Positions 12,166 through 24,290 of a DNA stretch of 64,000 bases are shown here, one piece after another. Made by a program: the position numbers and the translations under genes. Origin of the DNA: Fistularia commersonii (lineage: Eukaryota > Chordata > Actinopteri > Syngnathiformes > Fistulariidae); contig JBBMNZ010000015.1 in NCBI GenBank assembly GCA_037954325.1, positions 13,478,501 through 13,542,500 of the forward strand, given 5' to 3'. The notes beneath the pieces were generated by a model. It was given only the letters and a program-made list of their open reading frames with translations. It was not told where the DNA came from and did no database searches. Position 1 is the stretch's first letter. The number at the start of each line of letters is the position of its first letter.

Positions 12166-14859
12166 TTTTTTTTTTTGTATTCTATTCTAATCTCGTTTTT
12201 ATATAAATTCTCATAGGAAACTTAATAAAAATAAAATAAAATGAAATACACGGACTACTTGTGACCTAGATTTGCCCACTATCAAAAATTTCAAGGACGA
12301 CGGTTTGGTGGCTAGCTCGCCTGACCTCATGTGAAGCCTGGAAGTTCTGGACAGTGTCTCCAGGAACTCTCCACTGCTCCGCTGTCTGCTTTATCTCTGC
12401 AGTGGATAAATCAGAGCGAAGTTTTTGTTTCCATGTGATTATTTTAGCAGTGGCTGACTCAGCTGGAAACAGCTCTGAGGACAATATCCATAGGCACTGC
12501 ACAAGGATGGGTAGGACAAATCTCTAACATGTATGCATGTGAGAAGAAAAATATATGGTTTTAATTTTCAGCAAAAAGAGTGGTTCTTCTTTTTCCCCAG
12601 GCACCTCCTAATCTAAAACACTCAAATTGTATATCTACTTTTTTTTCATCTTGACCACTTACTTCCTCTTTTAAAGGTAAGAGTCTGACCTTTCCATAAC
12701 ATCCAGAAGGACCTGCAGAAAGCAAGACTGACCTTTATTAGGCATTCTCTTTCTCAGCAGGCTGTCAATTAACCTTCGGCGAGGCAGAGAAAGCAAGAAA
12801 CATGGAAGAATAGAAAGAAGTCCTGAAATGGCCATTAAAAGAAAAACAAATGGCTATTTAAGAAAACAAAAACCATGAAAATCGTTTCAAGTTGATTTAT
12901 TTGTTTATTTATTCAATTAAGCTTTTCATTAGTAGGCCAACAGAAGAAAGCACAGCTTGTAGCTTTATTTAGGTTTCATGTGTTGTCATCAAACTCTGTT
13001 TTATCAATACTCTAAACGTTTTTTTTGTATTGTTGCGGATGTCTCGGCGTTGCATGTGGCCCACGGGGAACAGTCCATCACGGTGAGCGCGCTGTAACTA
13101 CAACAATAGCTATTTTGTTCGTTGGCAAGGCAGAGCCCAGAGGGAGGCACGGGACGTATGAAAACCTTTATGGAGACACCTTGCAACTGCAATTTGTATT
13201 TACATTCAAATTGCAATCCGGCCCGGATCGGAAAATGTGTTTGGACATGACGCAATGTAGCTGTTTTGATACAAAGAAAACATCTTTTTTAGTCACTTTT
13301 TGGTCAGATTTGACTCAGTATGCCATTGGTCAACACTCAACGTCTCGACAAATGATTGGTTGATATTTTATTCCTGAGATGATGCCCTTCACTTGGGGGC
13401 AATTCCGATGTTTCAGTGTCCGGTGACAAATGCCGAACACTTTCGCAAAAGGTCTCAAATGCACAGCTTGACGAGCAAATCGATAATTATATCTGTCAAA
13501 GAATCACGTCTCAAATTGCTAAGTGGGATGTGCATCGTAACCGACGGATGGAAGGGGACCTTTCGACCCAAGAGTACCGATTCCTTGACCTTTTTCGCCC
13601 GCGGACACGATTAATAACTGATGCATTCGGAGAATTCGCTCGAGGAAATCAGCAAAAAAAAAAAAAAAGGAAAATGTTGATGAATACTGGCCTTATTGAT
13701 ATTTTCTTTGTATATTTTTGTTTGATTGCTTATTGAGGCTCGTGTATGTCATTCATGTTGCTGTAAATCAAGCGTCTCTCTAAGAATCGGAGGGTCAGCG
13801 CAGATGGAAAGGTCAAAGGACCCTGTGCAGAATGAAGTATTTGATTTACATCCTCTTGGCTATTAATTAGCAAACCCTGGAACGGAAAAAGTCTTTATTC
13901 CATGAAAATATAAGGCAAATTTAGGCCTGGTAATAACACGCATCCAGATTGATGTGTTCTTAATAGCAGGGATTTGATTTCCTGGAGCAAAGGGTGCAGT
14001 TATTCTTAGATCCAGCATGTGTAGAGTTTCCAATAATAGCAAAAATTCCAGTTGGAAGTTCCAGTAGTGAATCAAGTGTTACAGGTATAAATACTGGTAA
14101 ACATATACATTAATGTTTGAGTTCAAATCATGGGAAGGTCGACCGAGCCACCGGGTGGGCGTCCTCATGTCTTCAGCTGTCCACCTGAGAGGGTTTGTTT
14201 CTCTTCACGAAAATTGACGCTTTCAAGCGCGTCACCGTTTTTTTTCGTTCAAAAATGTTCATCCAAATCCATTTGGGCGCCACGCTTTCCTTCGCGGTAT
14301 TGAATCTCTCCACCACGAGTAGCAGACGGAGATCTATACTATGGATGCTGAAACAATATCAGGCCCGCTTTTGCGAGAGAAACGCGAAGGTTTTCTGCCG
14401 CCATCTGCTCGGAGAGAGACGGGTCATGTTTTAAATTAAAATGAAGCAATCTGGAAAAGGCACTCTAATTGGAGGAAACGTTTTGAGTAATTGCACAGAA
14501 TGATTACACCCTGCGAGAGATGATCAATGACTTTCAAGCTCCTTTGAAAACAATTTACCAAAGAGTTTTCCCCTTGAAACAGTGGCTTTTCCTTCCTGAC
14601 TTTGTGCTGTGCTATTTTCGTGCATCGGGCTGGTTGTGCTTTTGCTTGCGCGAGCAACGCGTGTGGTGGGAAACGGGGATGTTTTGGCTCGCACAGAAGT
14701 CTTATTAATCAAAAATATAATATGTTAACATCTTAATTACTTTTTCTATTTGTTGGGAGAATTCCTAAAACACTGCCGAACGTTGATTATAATTAAATTG
14801 TCTCCACATATATACAGCTCTCACATGTTGAGGTTTCAAAGTGCTTCATACCGGATTAC
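12166..14859. other. Gene-free unique DNA
   Basis: Mostly repeat-poor. The stretch 12690-12800, 13740-13880 and 14430-14560 look like candidate conserved non-coding DNA by composition. A DR1-like nuclear-receptor site lies at 13810-13822. No gene seen. Confidence 0.45.
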
Positions 14860-15050
14860 GTTCACTTGCTGTGGCACAGTGCTTCAGCTTTTCCGCCTCA
14901 CAGCAAGAATTTCCCTGGTTCGACTCCGACGGGGGGCCTTTCTGTGTGGAGATTGTACGTTACCCCCTCGGCGTGGGCTTCCTCTGGGTTCTCCGGTTCC
15001 TTCCCAAAATCTAAAAGCAATATGCAATTGGTTCACCCTAAATTGTGCAG
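14860..15050 (+). mobile_element. tRNA-headed SINE/LINE-tail repeat, head portion
   Basis: A-box-like TGGCACAGTGC at 14872-14882 and a near-perfect B box GGTTCGACTCC at 14917-14927, followed by the TTTCTGTGTGGAG and GTGGGCTTCCTCTGGG phrases of the common fish repeat that usually continues to a GGATGGATGG tail. Here it stops near 15050 where an opposite-strand repeat begins. Confidence 0.6.
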
Positions 15051-15099
15051 ATGCGTAAAAGACAGGGTGAACCACAGTCAGTATCAAGGCCAGACCAGC

Positions 15100-15185
15100 G
15101 ATTTGGGGTTCGATGTCTTGCCCGGGGGACACTTCGGGAATCGAACCGCCATCGATGCACAATCTATTGTCTGAGCCACAGTCTA
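15100..15185 (-). mobile_element. tRNA-derived SINE head (antisense)
   Basis: On the minus strand an A-box-like TGTGGCTCAG (15171-15181) is followed by a B box GGTTCGATTCC (15137-15147) and the phrase GGGCAAGACA. This is the same kind of SINE as at 8716-9015, in the opposite direction and truncated. Confidence 0.6.
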
Positions 15186-15299
15186 CCCTATTGATTGTCA
15201 TCATAAAATTCAGGGGTAGATAAAATAAAAAGCACAAGATAGGTATAATCGTTTTTTTCAACACTTGCATGGCCATGGTAACTTTACATAATTGCAGTT

Positions 15300-15395
15300 A
15301 TATTAACCACCACCACCTGTATGGCTATATACAGGTATATATGTTTGTACTATACATGTTTATAGTCCATATATGCAACCATGTATATGTAGATA

Positions 15396-15434
<39 letters not shown>

Positions 15435-15636
15435 GTGTTTTTTTAATGTATTGTAGCTATTCCATTGAAAATATAACACATTCATACATACCTGCATATA
15501 TACAGTTATGTACATATGTGAATACACACATATATACGTACACATATATAATAAATACACATACAGGAATATATGTATATATACATTTTTATATACTGGT
15601 ATGTGTGTGTGTGTATTTACAGATATATCTAAATAG

Positions 15637-15711
<75 letters not shown>

Positions 15712-15760
15712 CATCCATCCATCCATCCATCCATCCATCCATCCATCCATCCATCCATCC

Positions 15761-15837
<77 letters not shown>

Positions 15838-16010
15838 CATACATGTATATACGCGTATATACACATATATATGTCTACATATATATGTGTGTATGTATGT
15901 ATGTATGTATGTATGTATGTATATGTATACACACATATATATACAAACACAATGATATGTCTAAATATACATATACGTATACGTATACATATACATATAT
16001 ATAAATGTAG
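15300..16010. repeat. Compound microsatellite block (TA, ATCT, ATCC, ATGT)
   Basis: Contains a TA run at about 15395-15433, then a 200-bp tetranucleotide array at 15637-15836 made of 18 ATCT, 13 ATCC and 19 ATCT units, then an ATGT run around 15888-15920 and TATACA-rich flanks. The 228-codon plus-strand frame over this block is only translated repeat. Confidence 0.95.
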
Positions 16011-17049
16011 TTTCAATTTTACCGATGGTTCTCTGCTTTAAAAACACTTTGTAATCCGCTGGGCTCGGGACGAATGTTTTTTTTTTCTGGCCTTAGAAAA
16101 GGTTCAGTTGCTGCTCGAGAGGCGCAGTCAGTGTTCAGGTGTGATGTATTTTATTTTTCACAGACACCCCTCAAAGAAAGTATAATCCCATGGCATGGCG
16201 AGCTACCCTGACACATCTGCAAGAAACATGATCCGGTGTACGGCGCCGTGTCAGAATAGTCTTCTCTTACAGGGCCACTGGAAATACCAATGTTTTTGCA
16301 CAATTTAAAATTTTAATGTTTGAATTCTGCAAGCACCTGCCTGTCCTTGAAATATGACCTTGGGAAATACGTAAGGTATTATCGAAGATTTACGTTTGGA
16401 AGGGGATTTTCTTTTATATAAGTGCTATCACACAAATCCTGGCCACCCATTGAAGTGAGGGGAGGGAGAAGTCACGACTTTTTATTTTTAATTTATTTTT
16501 TTTTCTCTTTGGTGTTTCAGAAAGTCGTCTGATTTTTACAAATTCCAATCTCCCTCTGCCATCACCGCTTAATACGGTGCACTAAGCGCTTTTTAAACAG
16601 CTTGAAACCCCTCGGATATTAAGTCTGGGACTGACTGCTCCGCTGGATTTTACCACTAAGTGTCTCCCTTATTACAACAGCTGCTTCCAAGTGGAACCCC
16701 GTCATAAAGCTTTACCCCATAAAAGGTCCCGTTTCTTTCCACATGGGTTTAAACCCCCGTCTCCCTGCGGGCCAATCTCGGAATAATTCTTAAAATTAAA
16801 AAGTAAAATTTTTTAATCCGATGATTTGTACACACGATGACTTTTCCGGCATCACTGTCAAACGGATGACAAGAAGTGTTATACTGACCTGCTCTCTTTT
16901 TCAACAGCTCAGTTTGTTTGCATTTCCCATAGGCTGCACTTTCTTTGCTCTCTAAATGCCTTTTTTTTTTTCTGAATAACCATTTTCCATTATCTAAATT
17001 TTTACCTAATCCTTTGTTTAATTGAATTAGCTTTATTCTGATTTGAATC
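16011..17049. other. Gene-free unique DNA
   Basis: T-runs near 16077 and 16496. 16500-16720 is repeat-poor and looks like possible conserved non-coding DNA. No coding homology. Confidence 0.45.
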
Positions 17050-17115
17050 AATTAAATTAAATTAAATTAAATTAAATTAAATTAAATTAAATTAAATTAA
17101 ATTAAATTAAATTAA
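17050..17115. repeat. ATTAA pentanucleotide microsatellite
   Basis: About thirteen near-perfect ATTAA units in a row. Confidence 0.95.
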
Positions 17116-17289
17116 AATAAATATTGTACTATTAGTAATATTGGTATTTTTTTCCTCGATTAATCCCAGCGGGACATAAGGCTCACTTGAACCGATGACC
17201 CTGAATAACCTGCCTCTTTCAGCTTTGACGTAACAATCCAATGCCGTGTCTTTCGGGGCATCCAGGTCAACGCTTCCATCGTGGTTACC

Positions 17290-17560
17290 AATGGAGAGCC
17301 TTTGGCCAGATTTCTTCTCTCGGTCTCTGGGTAGACAGTAATATTTGGTCCCTGAACTTATACAGCGACTTGGTCTCAATGCTGCTATCGTAGCTTTTCA
17401 CCTTGGTTCGATTTGGATGTTTGGATTTCCAAATATTACTGAATTTGGAAAAGGCATTCTGGGTTTCATCTGTAGCTCTAAGCTCTTTGCTAATGGTGCT
17501 ACCCAAGTAGGCAAATGCAACAATGCTGACCATTTCTTGTGTTTTTAGCAGAGCGTCAAA
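17290..17560 (-). mobile_element. Degenerate LINE reverse-transcriptase fragment
   Basis: The minus-strand frame contains FAYLGSTIS (codons at 17489-17515) and downstream N-A-F-S-K-F-S-N-I-W-K-S-K, then T-K-V-K-S-Y-D-S-S-I and L-Y. This order (YLGSTIS, a kinked F..L..IWKSK helix, TK-x-K..., LLY) is that of the segment just after the RT palm in many non-LTR retrotransposons. No catalytic FADD block is visible. Below 17290 the frame continues but I see no further homology. Confidence 0.5.
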
Positions 17561-20177
17561 GAAAAACAGCAAAATGACAAACAAAATATCGAGTTTGTTA
17601 ATCGACAGAGGGACATATAATAGTGAGCGAGGCATGGGCTAACAAAACACTTTTTTTTTTTTTGTTAGTTGTGCAGTTTTTCATCAAAAGTCAAGAATTA
17701 GACCATTTCTGTGATGGTTTTGTGCGATTAGGTTGGTTTTCAAATCATCAGTTACTGTAAAATGTTTATTATTCCCTGTTTCTTCCTCTGGCAGTGCCAC
17801 CGGGGGAGATGATTTCTGTTCCCACTGTTATTTAAATGTTATTTGTGAGATTATTCCGTGAAACAGGTGAAAAACATCGATGTGCACCCAGTGGCAAAAT
17901 CTCCGTAACGGACAAAGATAGCTGTTTTGCCAATCTCCAACGTTGCAATGATACAAGATGAGCTCTGCATTGATGGGCTGAGGCTTTATTACCGTTTGCT
18001 CAGAGGAGGCCATGAAAACTTTTCAACGAAAACTTGAAACTTACAGAAACCGTAAAATTCGTATGAATCAGAGGAAGCCTGGTAACTCCCGCTCCAGAAA
18101 AGAAAGAGAAATCAAATTGGAATTTGTGAAATATTAATTGTCGTGACGAAATGGGAGGTAATGGTCAGCGGTGCGATGCGTTTCACCCCTGCCTTGGTTA
18201 CTGTTGCTACGCTTGTCAAGCTTCCCCGGCATCTGCTCAGCTTGTGGATGCGCGGTATTTTCGTCTAAATCGCCACAAGAGTCTCCAGGACCTCAGAGGA
18301 AAAGACAACAAGGAATCGCTTGCTAACAACCGTGTGCTAATATTGTTAAGAGTCTTGGAGGATTTCATGTTTACGGTCGGCCGGTTTGGTTGCGAAGGAG
18401 GTCACCGATGCCATAAATCCACCTCGGGGAAAAAAAAGGCGAAAACAAAACGGCAAATAAAAACGGGCATCGAGGATACATCCGAGCGAGAACTGCATCT
18501 CAGACGGAGGCTTTTGAACTAAATCTAATTTTATGGAGAAAAGCTTCACGTACCAGTGATCTTTACATCCACTCAGATTGTATATCAGACTATTTAACAG
18601 GCGGCGAGACAGAAACTATAACGCACCTTTACCTTTCTCGATCAAAGGGTTGCCACGCTTCAGATCTCGCACTTAACGGCCGCTCGACAGACGTGTCAGT
18701 CTCCGCAAACCGAAACGATCGCAGACGTTGGGAAGATTATAAAGCGTTCTGCTCGGCAAGTCAATAACGCGTTGATTTTATTAACCATCCTGTCTTGTGT
18801 CTGTCTTGAGGGTTCTATCGCTGGAAAGCGTCTGTAACGAATAAACCCTCTCGATTTCGGGAAATGGCGAAACTCAGGCGTCTCGGGCTTTGCGTTTCCT
18901 TCCCTTTCACTGGCGTTAAAAAAAAAAAAAAAAAAAAAGTCGGCCCGTAGAAATAAAGAATCACATGTTCCCGCGTCCCGAGTTCTTCTTCGGGAAGAAA
19001 CAGTTTATGGCACCTTTAAATCGCCGGGGTATTGGGATGTCGGGGCTACGCCGCTTTACCGAAGGCGCAGGGTGAGAGAGATTACGGCCATCAATACAGA
19101 TTTGGATGTTACTCACGCCTCTGCGGAGGACTGGATAAACCCGGGGGCTTAGGACTTCCAGGGGTTCCAGGGAAATGCCGGGCTTGTGCTCTCAAAAGCT
19201 CCGGATGAGTCCTTTTGTCATGTCAAATTAGTCGGTCGTTTGTGTCGGTATTGGTACATATCGGACACGCGGGGGCAGATTTTGGAGATGACAGCGCGGA
19301 GAGGAAACACGGCCAAGCGGCGCCGAATCAATCCTCCGTCCGGGTCTCGGCGGGAGGCAACCTTTTCACAAAGGTGATACATCATTCATTATTATCATGC
19401 TGCCAGTAAATATCACTCATCTGCGGGGCAATTAGCTGTCTCCATAGGCAAGTGCAACACCATTAAGCTCGGCTTCACCTCTATACACACCCGGAGTTTC
19501 TGCCAAGCCAGCGACCCGCCAAGTGAAAGCATCAGGGATTTCTATTTTCATGACATTTTCAATTTGTTATACGAGTGGCAAACTCCGGTGTGGGAGCAGC
19601 ACAGCGCGCAGGCCGCCAGAGTATATTTAGCACGAGCCGAGTCAGTTCACCGGGTGCTTCTTGGATAAGAAACATTTCACAAAGTGCCTCTTAAAAAGAA
19701 AATGAGAAAATTATTCTATTTACTTATACTAAGCACGAGTACTGTGTTACTCCTCTCATTATGTACAGTCCAATCACGTAAAAGTATGCAGAGATGCATT
19801 TCATTGTATTTTCTCCCTCCGTCCACGCAGAAGTGGGATCCACTGATCACATGATCATTAAAAACCAGCGGCGACTAAATACGGAAATGGGGAGGTGTGG
19901 GGGTTGGCGGTGTGTGGGCTCAAAAAAGAAGCAAGTGCATGTCTTGAACACTAACTGTGCACGCCAGCAGTCTAAGCTAAGACAGTGATGATAGTCATCA
20001 ACTTGCAGGTGGAAAAAAAAAAAAAAGAAAAGAATAAATAAATATGTAAATAAAAATCAATGTCAATTTGCATGAAATTCAGAGAAGTTTTTATTTTCTT
20101 GCCTTTTTTGATAATTGAATCACTGGTTGGTGAAAAAAAAACAAAAAACAAACAAAAAAACGGCCCCGATGGATACG
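17561..20177. other. Gene-free unique DNA
   Basis: T-run near 17650-17663 and A-run near 18919-18938. The 18540-19680 stretch is repeat-poor and CG-containing; 19380-19640 in particular looks like candidate conserved non-coding DNA. No gene seen. Confidence 0.45.
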
Positions 20178-20625
20178 GTTCATTCATTCACCCATTAGCT
20201 GCCATTGGACGAGATGCAGACGACCATTCACTCATTCATTCGCATATCTTAAAAACATGCAACCGTTCACCCTCTCATTCACATGTCATCGACATAGAAT
20301 CAATCACTTCCTTGGTTAGAGGTAAAAAAGAAACATATATCCACACACAAATCATATAGAAACATAAGAACCGTTCACTAGTTCATTCACATTTCATATT
20401 AAGGCATAAAATCATTCACTCATTCATTTACAAATCATATAGACGTACAATGATTCACTCGTCGACCACATGTCAAATAGAGACGTACAATCATTCATTC
20501 CCTTGGTTGTAGCTCATATAGAGACATGTACCATTCACACTCTCATTTAGGTAAAATAAAAACAGTCATTCATTCATAGATCATAAAGAGACATACAACA
20601 ATTTGCATTCTCAACCACACATCCG
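20178..20625. repeat. Degenerate CATT-rich minisatellite
   Basis: An imperfect repeat, roughly 40-60 bp per unit, whose units contain ATTCACTCATTCATT followed by a CATATAGAGACATACAA-like segment. About eight units are recognisable, with drift between them. It runs directly into the retroposon fragment at 20626. Confidence 0.65.
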
Positions 20626-20790
20626 GGCAATCCAGGGTCTCCGATGAACCTCCTGTGTGGGAGGAACCCGGAGAACCCGGAGGAAACCCGCGCAATTACG
20701 GAAAGAATAGGAAGACTCCACACGGAAAGGCAGAATAGAATTGAACCGGGGACTTTTACGCTACAGCTCTGACCACCGCAACACAGTGAT
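20626..20790 (-). mobile_element. Fish SINE/L2-type repeat, antisense body
   Basis: Carries GTGTGGGAGG, GGAGAACCCGGAGGAAACCC, GACTCCACACGGAAAGG and GAATTGAACC in order, which is the reverse complement of the repeat seen head-on at 34488-34768 and 14860-15050. The GAATTGAACC phrase near 20738 would be its B box on the minus strand. Confidence 0.65.
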
Positions 20791-23700
20791 GCATATGTAA
20801 ATCAGAGTTCATGAAAAGATGCATTTTTGAATTTTGAGTCTCGCATATTGTGACGAATGAGACGACGCCGTGTTTCCATAAATGCATTATGATCAGTGTA
20901 ATATTATATTTCAGCGTGATCCAATATGAACTCAGGTGGAGCTACTTTGAAGTCGGTTTTTCCCAACCAATATGCCGCGGAATAGCGTCCGCTTTCAACT
21001 AATTGGTCCAAAAATGATTTATTCAACACAAATAATGTGTCTTCTTACGTCTATCTAGCATTCAGGGACAGGCGGAACAATTAGATGCTCTTTCACTTGA
21101 CGGCAATAGGTAGTGAAAGAATCTGTGTATCTACCTGCTGCCGCTCAAACAGTAAAGTTATATTGCTTTTGGATTTTCTTTTACCGGGGAACCAACCGAG
21201 CCGACTGCGTTGCGCTCGGTGTGCCGGGAAAAGCTGTCCAACAGTGCCAACGGCTCAAACTTAAACACCACCTGCAAACGAAACACCCTTTACTTCCAGA
21301 TAAGAGGACGGACTATTTTGTTCATCTGCGTAAACAGGCTGGGTGAAGAAAACCACCAAGATGAGTGAGAAAGCTCTGAAAGCTAGCTAAAAAATTGCTG
21401 AACTCGCTAAAGAAATAGCTGTTAAAGAAACAGACAAAGACTACAGTCATTAAAAACATTTTTGAAATAGGATTTATTTGCTGGTGTGCCGTGCAATTTT
21501 TTTTTTTTAATATAAAGTATGCGCCGTGACTCAAAAAAAGTTGGGAGATACCGGTTTAAGTCGTACCTTCGGAGCTCCAAAAACAAGACGTCAACGACAA
21601 AACACACATTCTCTAAAGAAAGAACAGCAGGACACCCTTTTCTGAAAGTGTCATCTCTTCGCATAAATTTTGCCGATTTGTCACAGTGACGACTGAAGGT
21701 GAGACTTAACGCCCTCCGCTCACCTAGACAGGGAAAGTGCACTCTCCGGGGGCGAAAATAAAATTTTCGCGAGATGTTCCGGCGCCTAAACTTTAATGAG
21801 AGTAAGTGACAGCCGGCCGCCGTCGCCTAATGTTCATATTGTTATCAGCCGAGCGCTTTCAGTCGGATGCATCTGAGGCAGACATGTATTGATTGGAGTC
21901 CCAACATCCAATGAGGCGTGCTGTTCGGCTCATCCTCCCCAGCAGTAGCGGCGGCGGCGGCGGCGGCAGCTATTTCTCTGTGACCCGCCGTTCAGGTCAA
22001 TAGTAAGATGTTCTTTATTTTGAGATCTAAATGGACCCCCGCCCCCCATCCCCGGTCCCCCCCCCCCCTTTTTTTTTTCCTCCCCCCCAATGCAGAAAAT
22101 TGTTATCCACTTTTATATCTGTCAGACTCTATTTTCCTGCCAGCATCTTTTCAGCAGAAGGAAAGTGGCACTCGTGTGAGTGAGTGAGTGAGGGGGGAAA
22201 AATGGGAAATGAGAGCTGATAGCTTTCAGGTAATCTTACATGGAGAAATGATAGATGACCCTCTCCAGTGACTCCAAATTGAGTCGCTGATTTGCTTTGT
22301 TCCTTGAAATCCCCCCCCCCCCCGTACTTTGAATGAATGGTATATCAGTATTTTTTTTTTTTTTTTCCTTACGCCGTCCCTCCACTTGTATCAGCAGCCT
22401 TCGGTTGAAGCGCTGTAGATTTTCAGGACGATCTAAAGGCCGCGTTTAGTCGCTATTCGCCCGTTAACTCGCCCACCCTTCCTCCTCGGAGACGATGCAT
22501 ATTAGAATGAGGATGATATAAGGGTGCCGGAGCCCCTGCGTTTGCGCGCGTGTGTGTGTGTGTGTGTGAATCTGTTGGAAAATGGAAAACACGGAAAAGC
22601 TATTAACTCAATATTTGTGCTCGGTTCCTTTTTCTGCTCTCGCCGCCTATAAATTCCATAAAGAAAATATAAAACAACAACATCTCAGTTGTTTAACTTT
22701 CTGCTTTGCCTTAATGCCCAGAGGGACGTGAAATAATTTTATCCTCACCAACAGTTTATGATTTAATCCCCCCCCTTTAAGCAATTTGCATTTCAATCCC
22801 TGAATTCTTTTTATCTATTTTTTTTTTTTTTTTTTTAAATGGGGCATAAAAGAAAAATAAATAAACAAGCGCTTTTTTCCAAAAAGGGGCAAAAAGAATA
22901 AAATATTAATTTCTAGCGATGCACCACAAAATAATCTACATATAGAATACATGAGATGTAATTCTATGAAAATCAGGACGCGCTTCATTATGAAATGGTG
23001 GTTCGTTTGAGGACGCCAGCACAAACCCTCTGGTAAATTGGCGAACGCCGCCATTTCCGAATATCCCCCCTTCCTCCCTTCCAACCCTCTTCTTCCCCTT
23101 CAAGTTCGAACCCCCGAGTCAGACCTCTTCAAGCCGTTTGCATTCATCTGCCGTGGCGGGAGCCGTCTTTGTAAATCTCTTTGTGTCCAGTCGCCGCCTT
23201 GACACTTTGCCAGAATAGCGACATAAATCAAGCTCACATGTGAAGCTCGGTGTTCAGCCTCCCGCCCGTCCACCGGCTGTAAAGAGCAGCTCGGTTGATG
23301 GACTGAAACCTTGCGGCGGCCCGGCCAGACCCCCGAATTCGGACGTCGGACGGCGTACCGGGCCGAGGTGCGACGGAAGTCGCCGTCGTCGGTGATTCGG
23401 ATTCTCCGAGGACTCGGCGTACAAAGACCCATTCACCTTGTCAAGTAAATCTTATTACTTATTTAAGCAGACCTGCAAAAAAAAAAAAGAAACCGCCGCT
23501 GACACTTACGGTACGTGAATGGATTTGGAATCGCGCGTCGGCAAGTTATTTCAGGACGCTTCTCTACGAGCGGCTTAGATTCGCAGACCATTATTTTTAC
23601 GAGTGAGCGCTCGGCGCGCGAAAATGTTTTTATACAAGCGGGAATGAAACGTGTCCACGTTGAAGGATGCGCCTGTTCCCTTTGCGGACACACTCATAAT

Positions 23701-24247
23701 GCGACGGTAGCTTATTGCCACGCAACCAAACCATCGCGAAAAACATGTCACGCTGTTTTTTGACACGTGCCTTTTATTCTAATTACTATTCGACATCAGT
23801 TTGCCGCTCTATCTCTACAATCTAAAGCCAATACTGCTCATCCGGCAGTCGATCCCTGCCTTCACCTCGAGGTCACCTACAACTAAAAAACGCATTTCCC
23901 TCAAAAAGCGACCGAAACAGAGGTTGTTCTGTACAAACGGGTTGACGGCATTCTTTGCAAACATGCCCGAGAATATTAGCTCAAAAGTGAGGATATTAGG
24001 TCCGTTAATGGCGATGCAAAGTACGAAATCTTAAATATCAAGCATTGCGACATGCAGATAAAGTTTTACTCACAGGATTGGAACGGAAAAATTGAATAGA
24101 TCTCTTTCTGACTGGGGCCATGCTGCTGAAGAATGATTGGTTTTGGGATAATAAAAATACTATAATACAATACAAATAGTTATGATGGCGCCACGAAACT
24201 CTGGCAGACACACACTGCTGTGAAGACACAGCAGGAATTTTACTGCT

Positions 24248-24249
<2 letters not shown>
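20791..24249. other. Gene-free DNA with long repeat-poor islands
   Basis: 21790-22280 and 22390-22720 are balanced in composition and have a CGG run at 21949-21969 and C/T homopolymers near 22054-22090. T-runs at about 22350 and 22817-22837. Opposed 80-110 codon frames at 23100-23766 are CG-rich but show no domain. No gene seen. Confidence 0.45.

Positions 24250-24285
<36 letters not shown>
24250..24285. repeat. CA microsatellite
   Basis: About 18 uninterrupted CA units. Confidence 0.95.

Positions 24286-24290
<5 letters not shown>

Noticed and set aside
15269..15955. 228-codon open frame
   Set aside because: It is a translation of ATCT/ATCC/TA microsatellite, giving only Y/I/L/S/H-type repeats.
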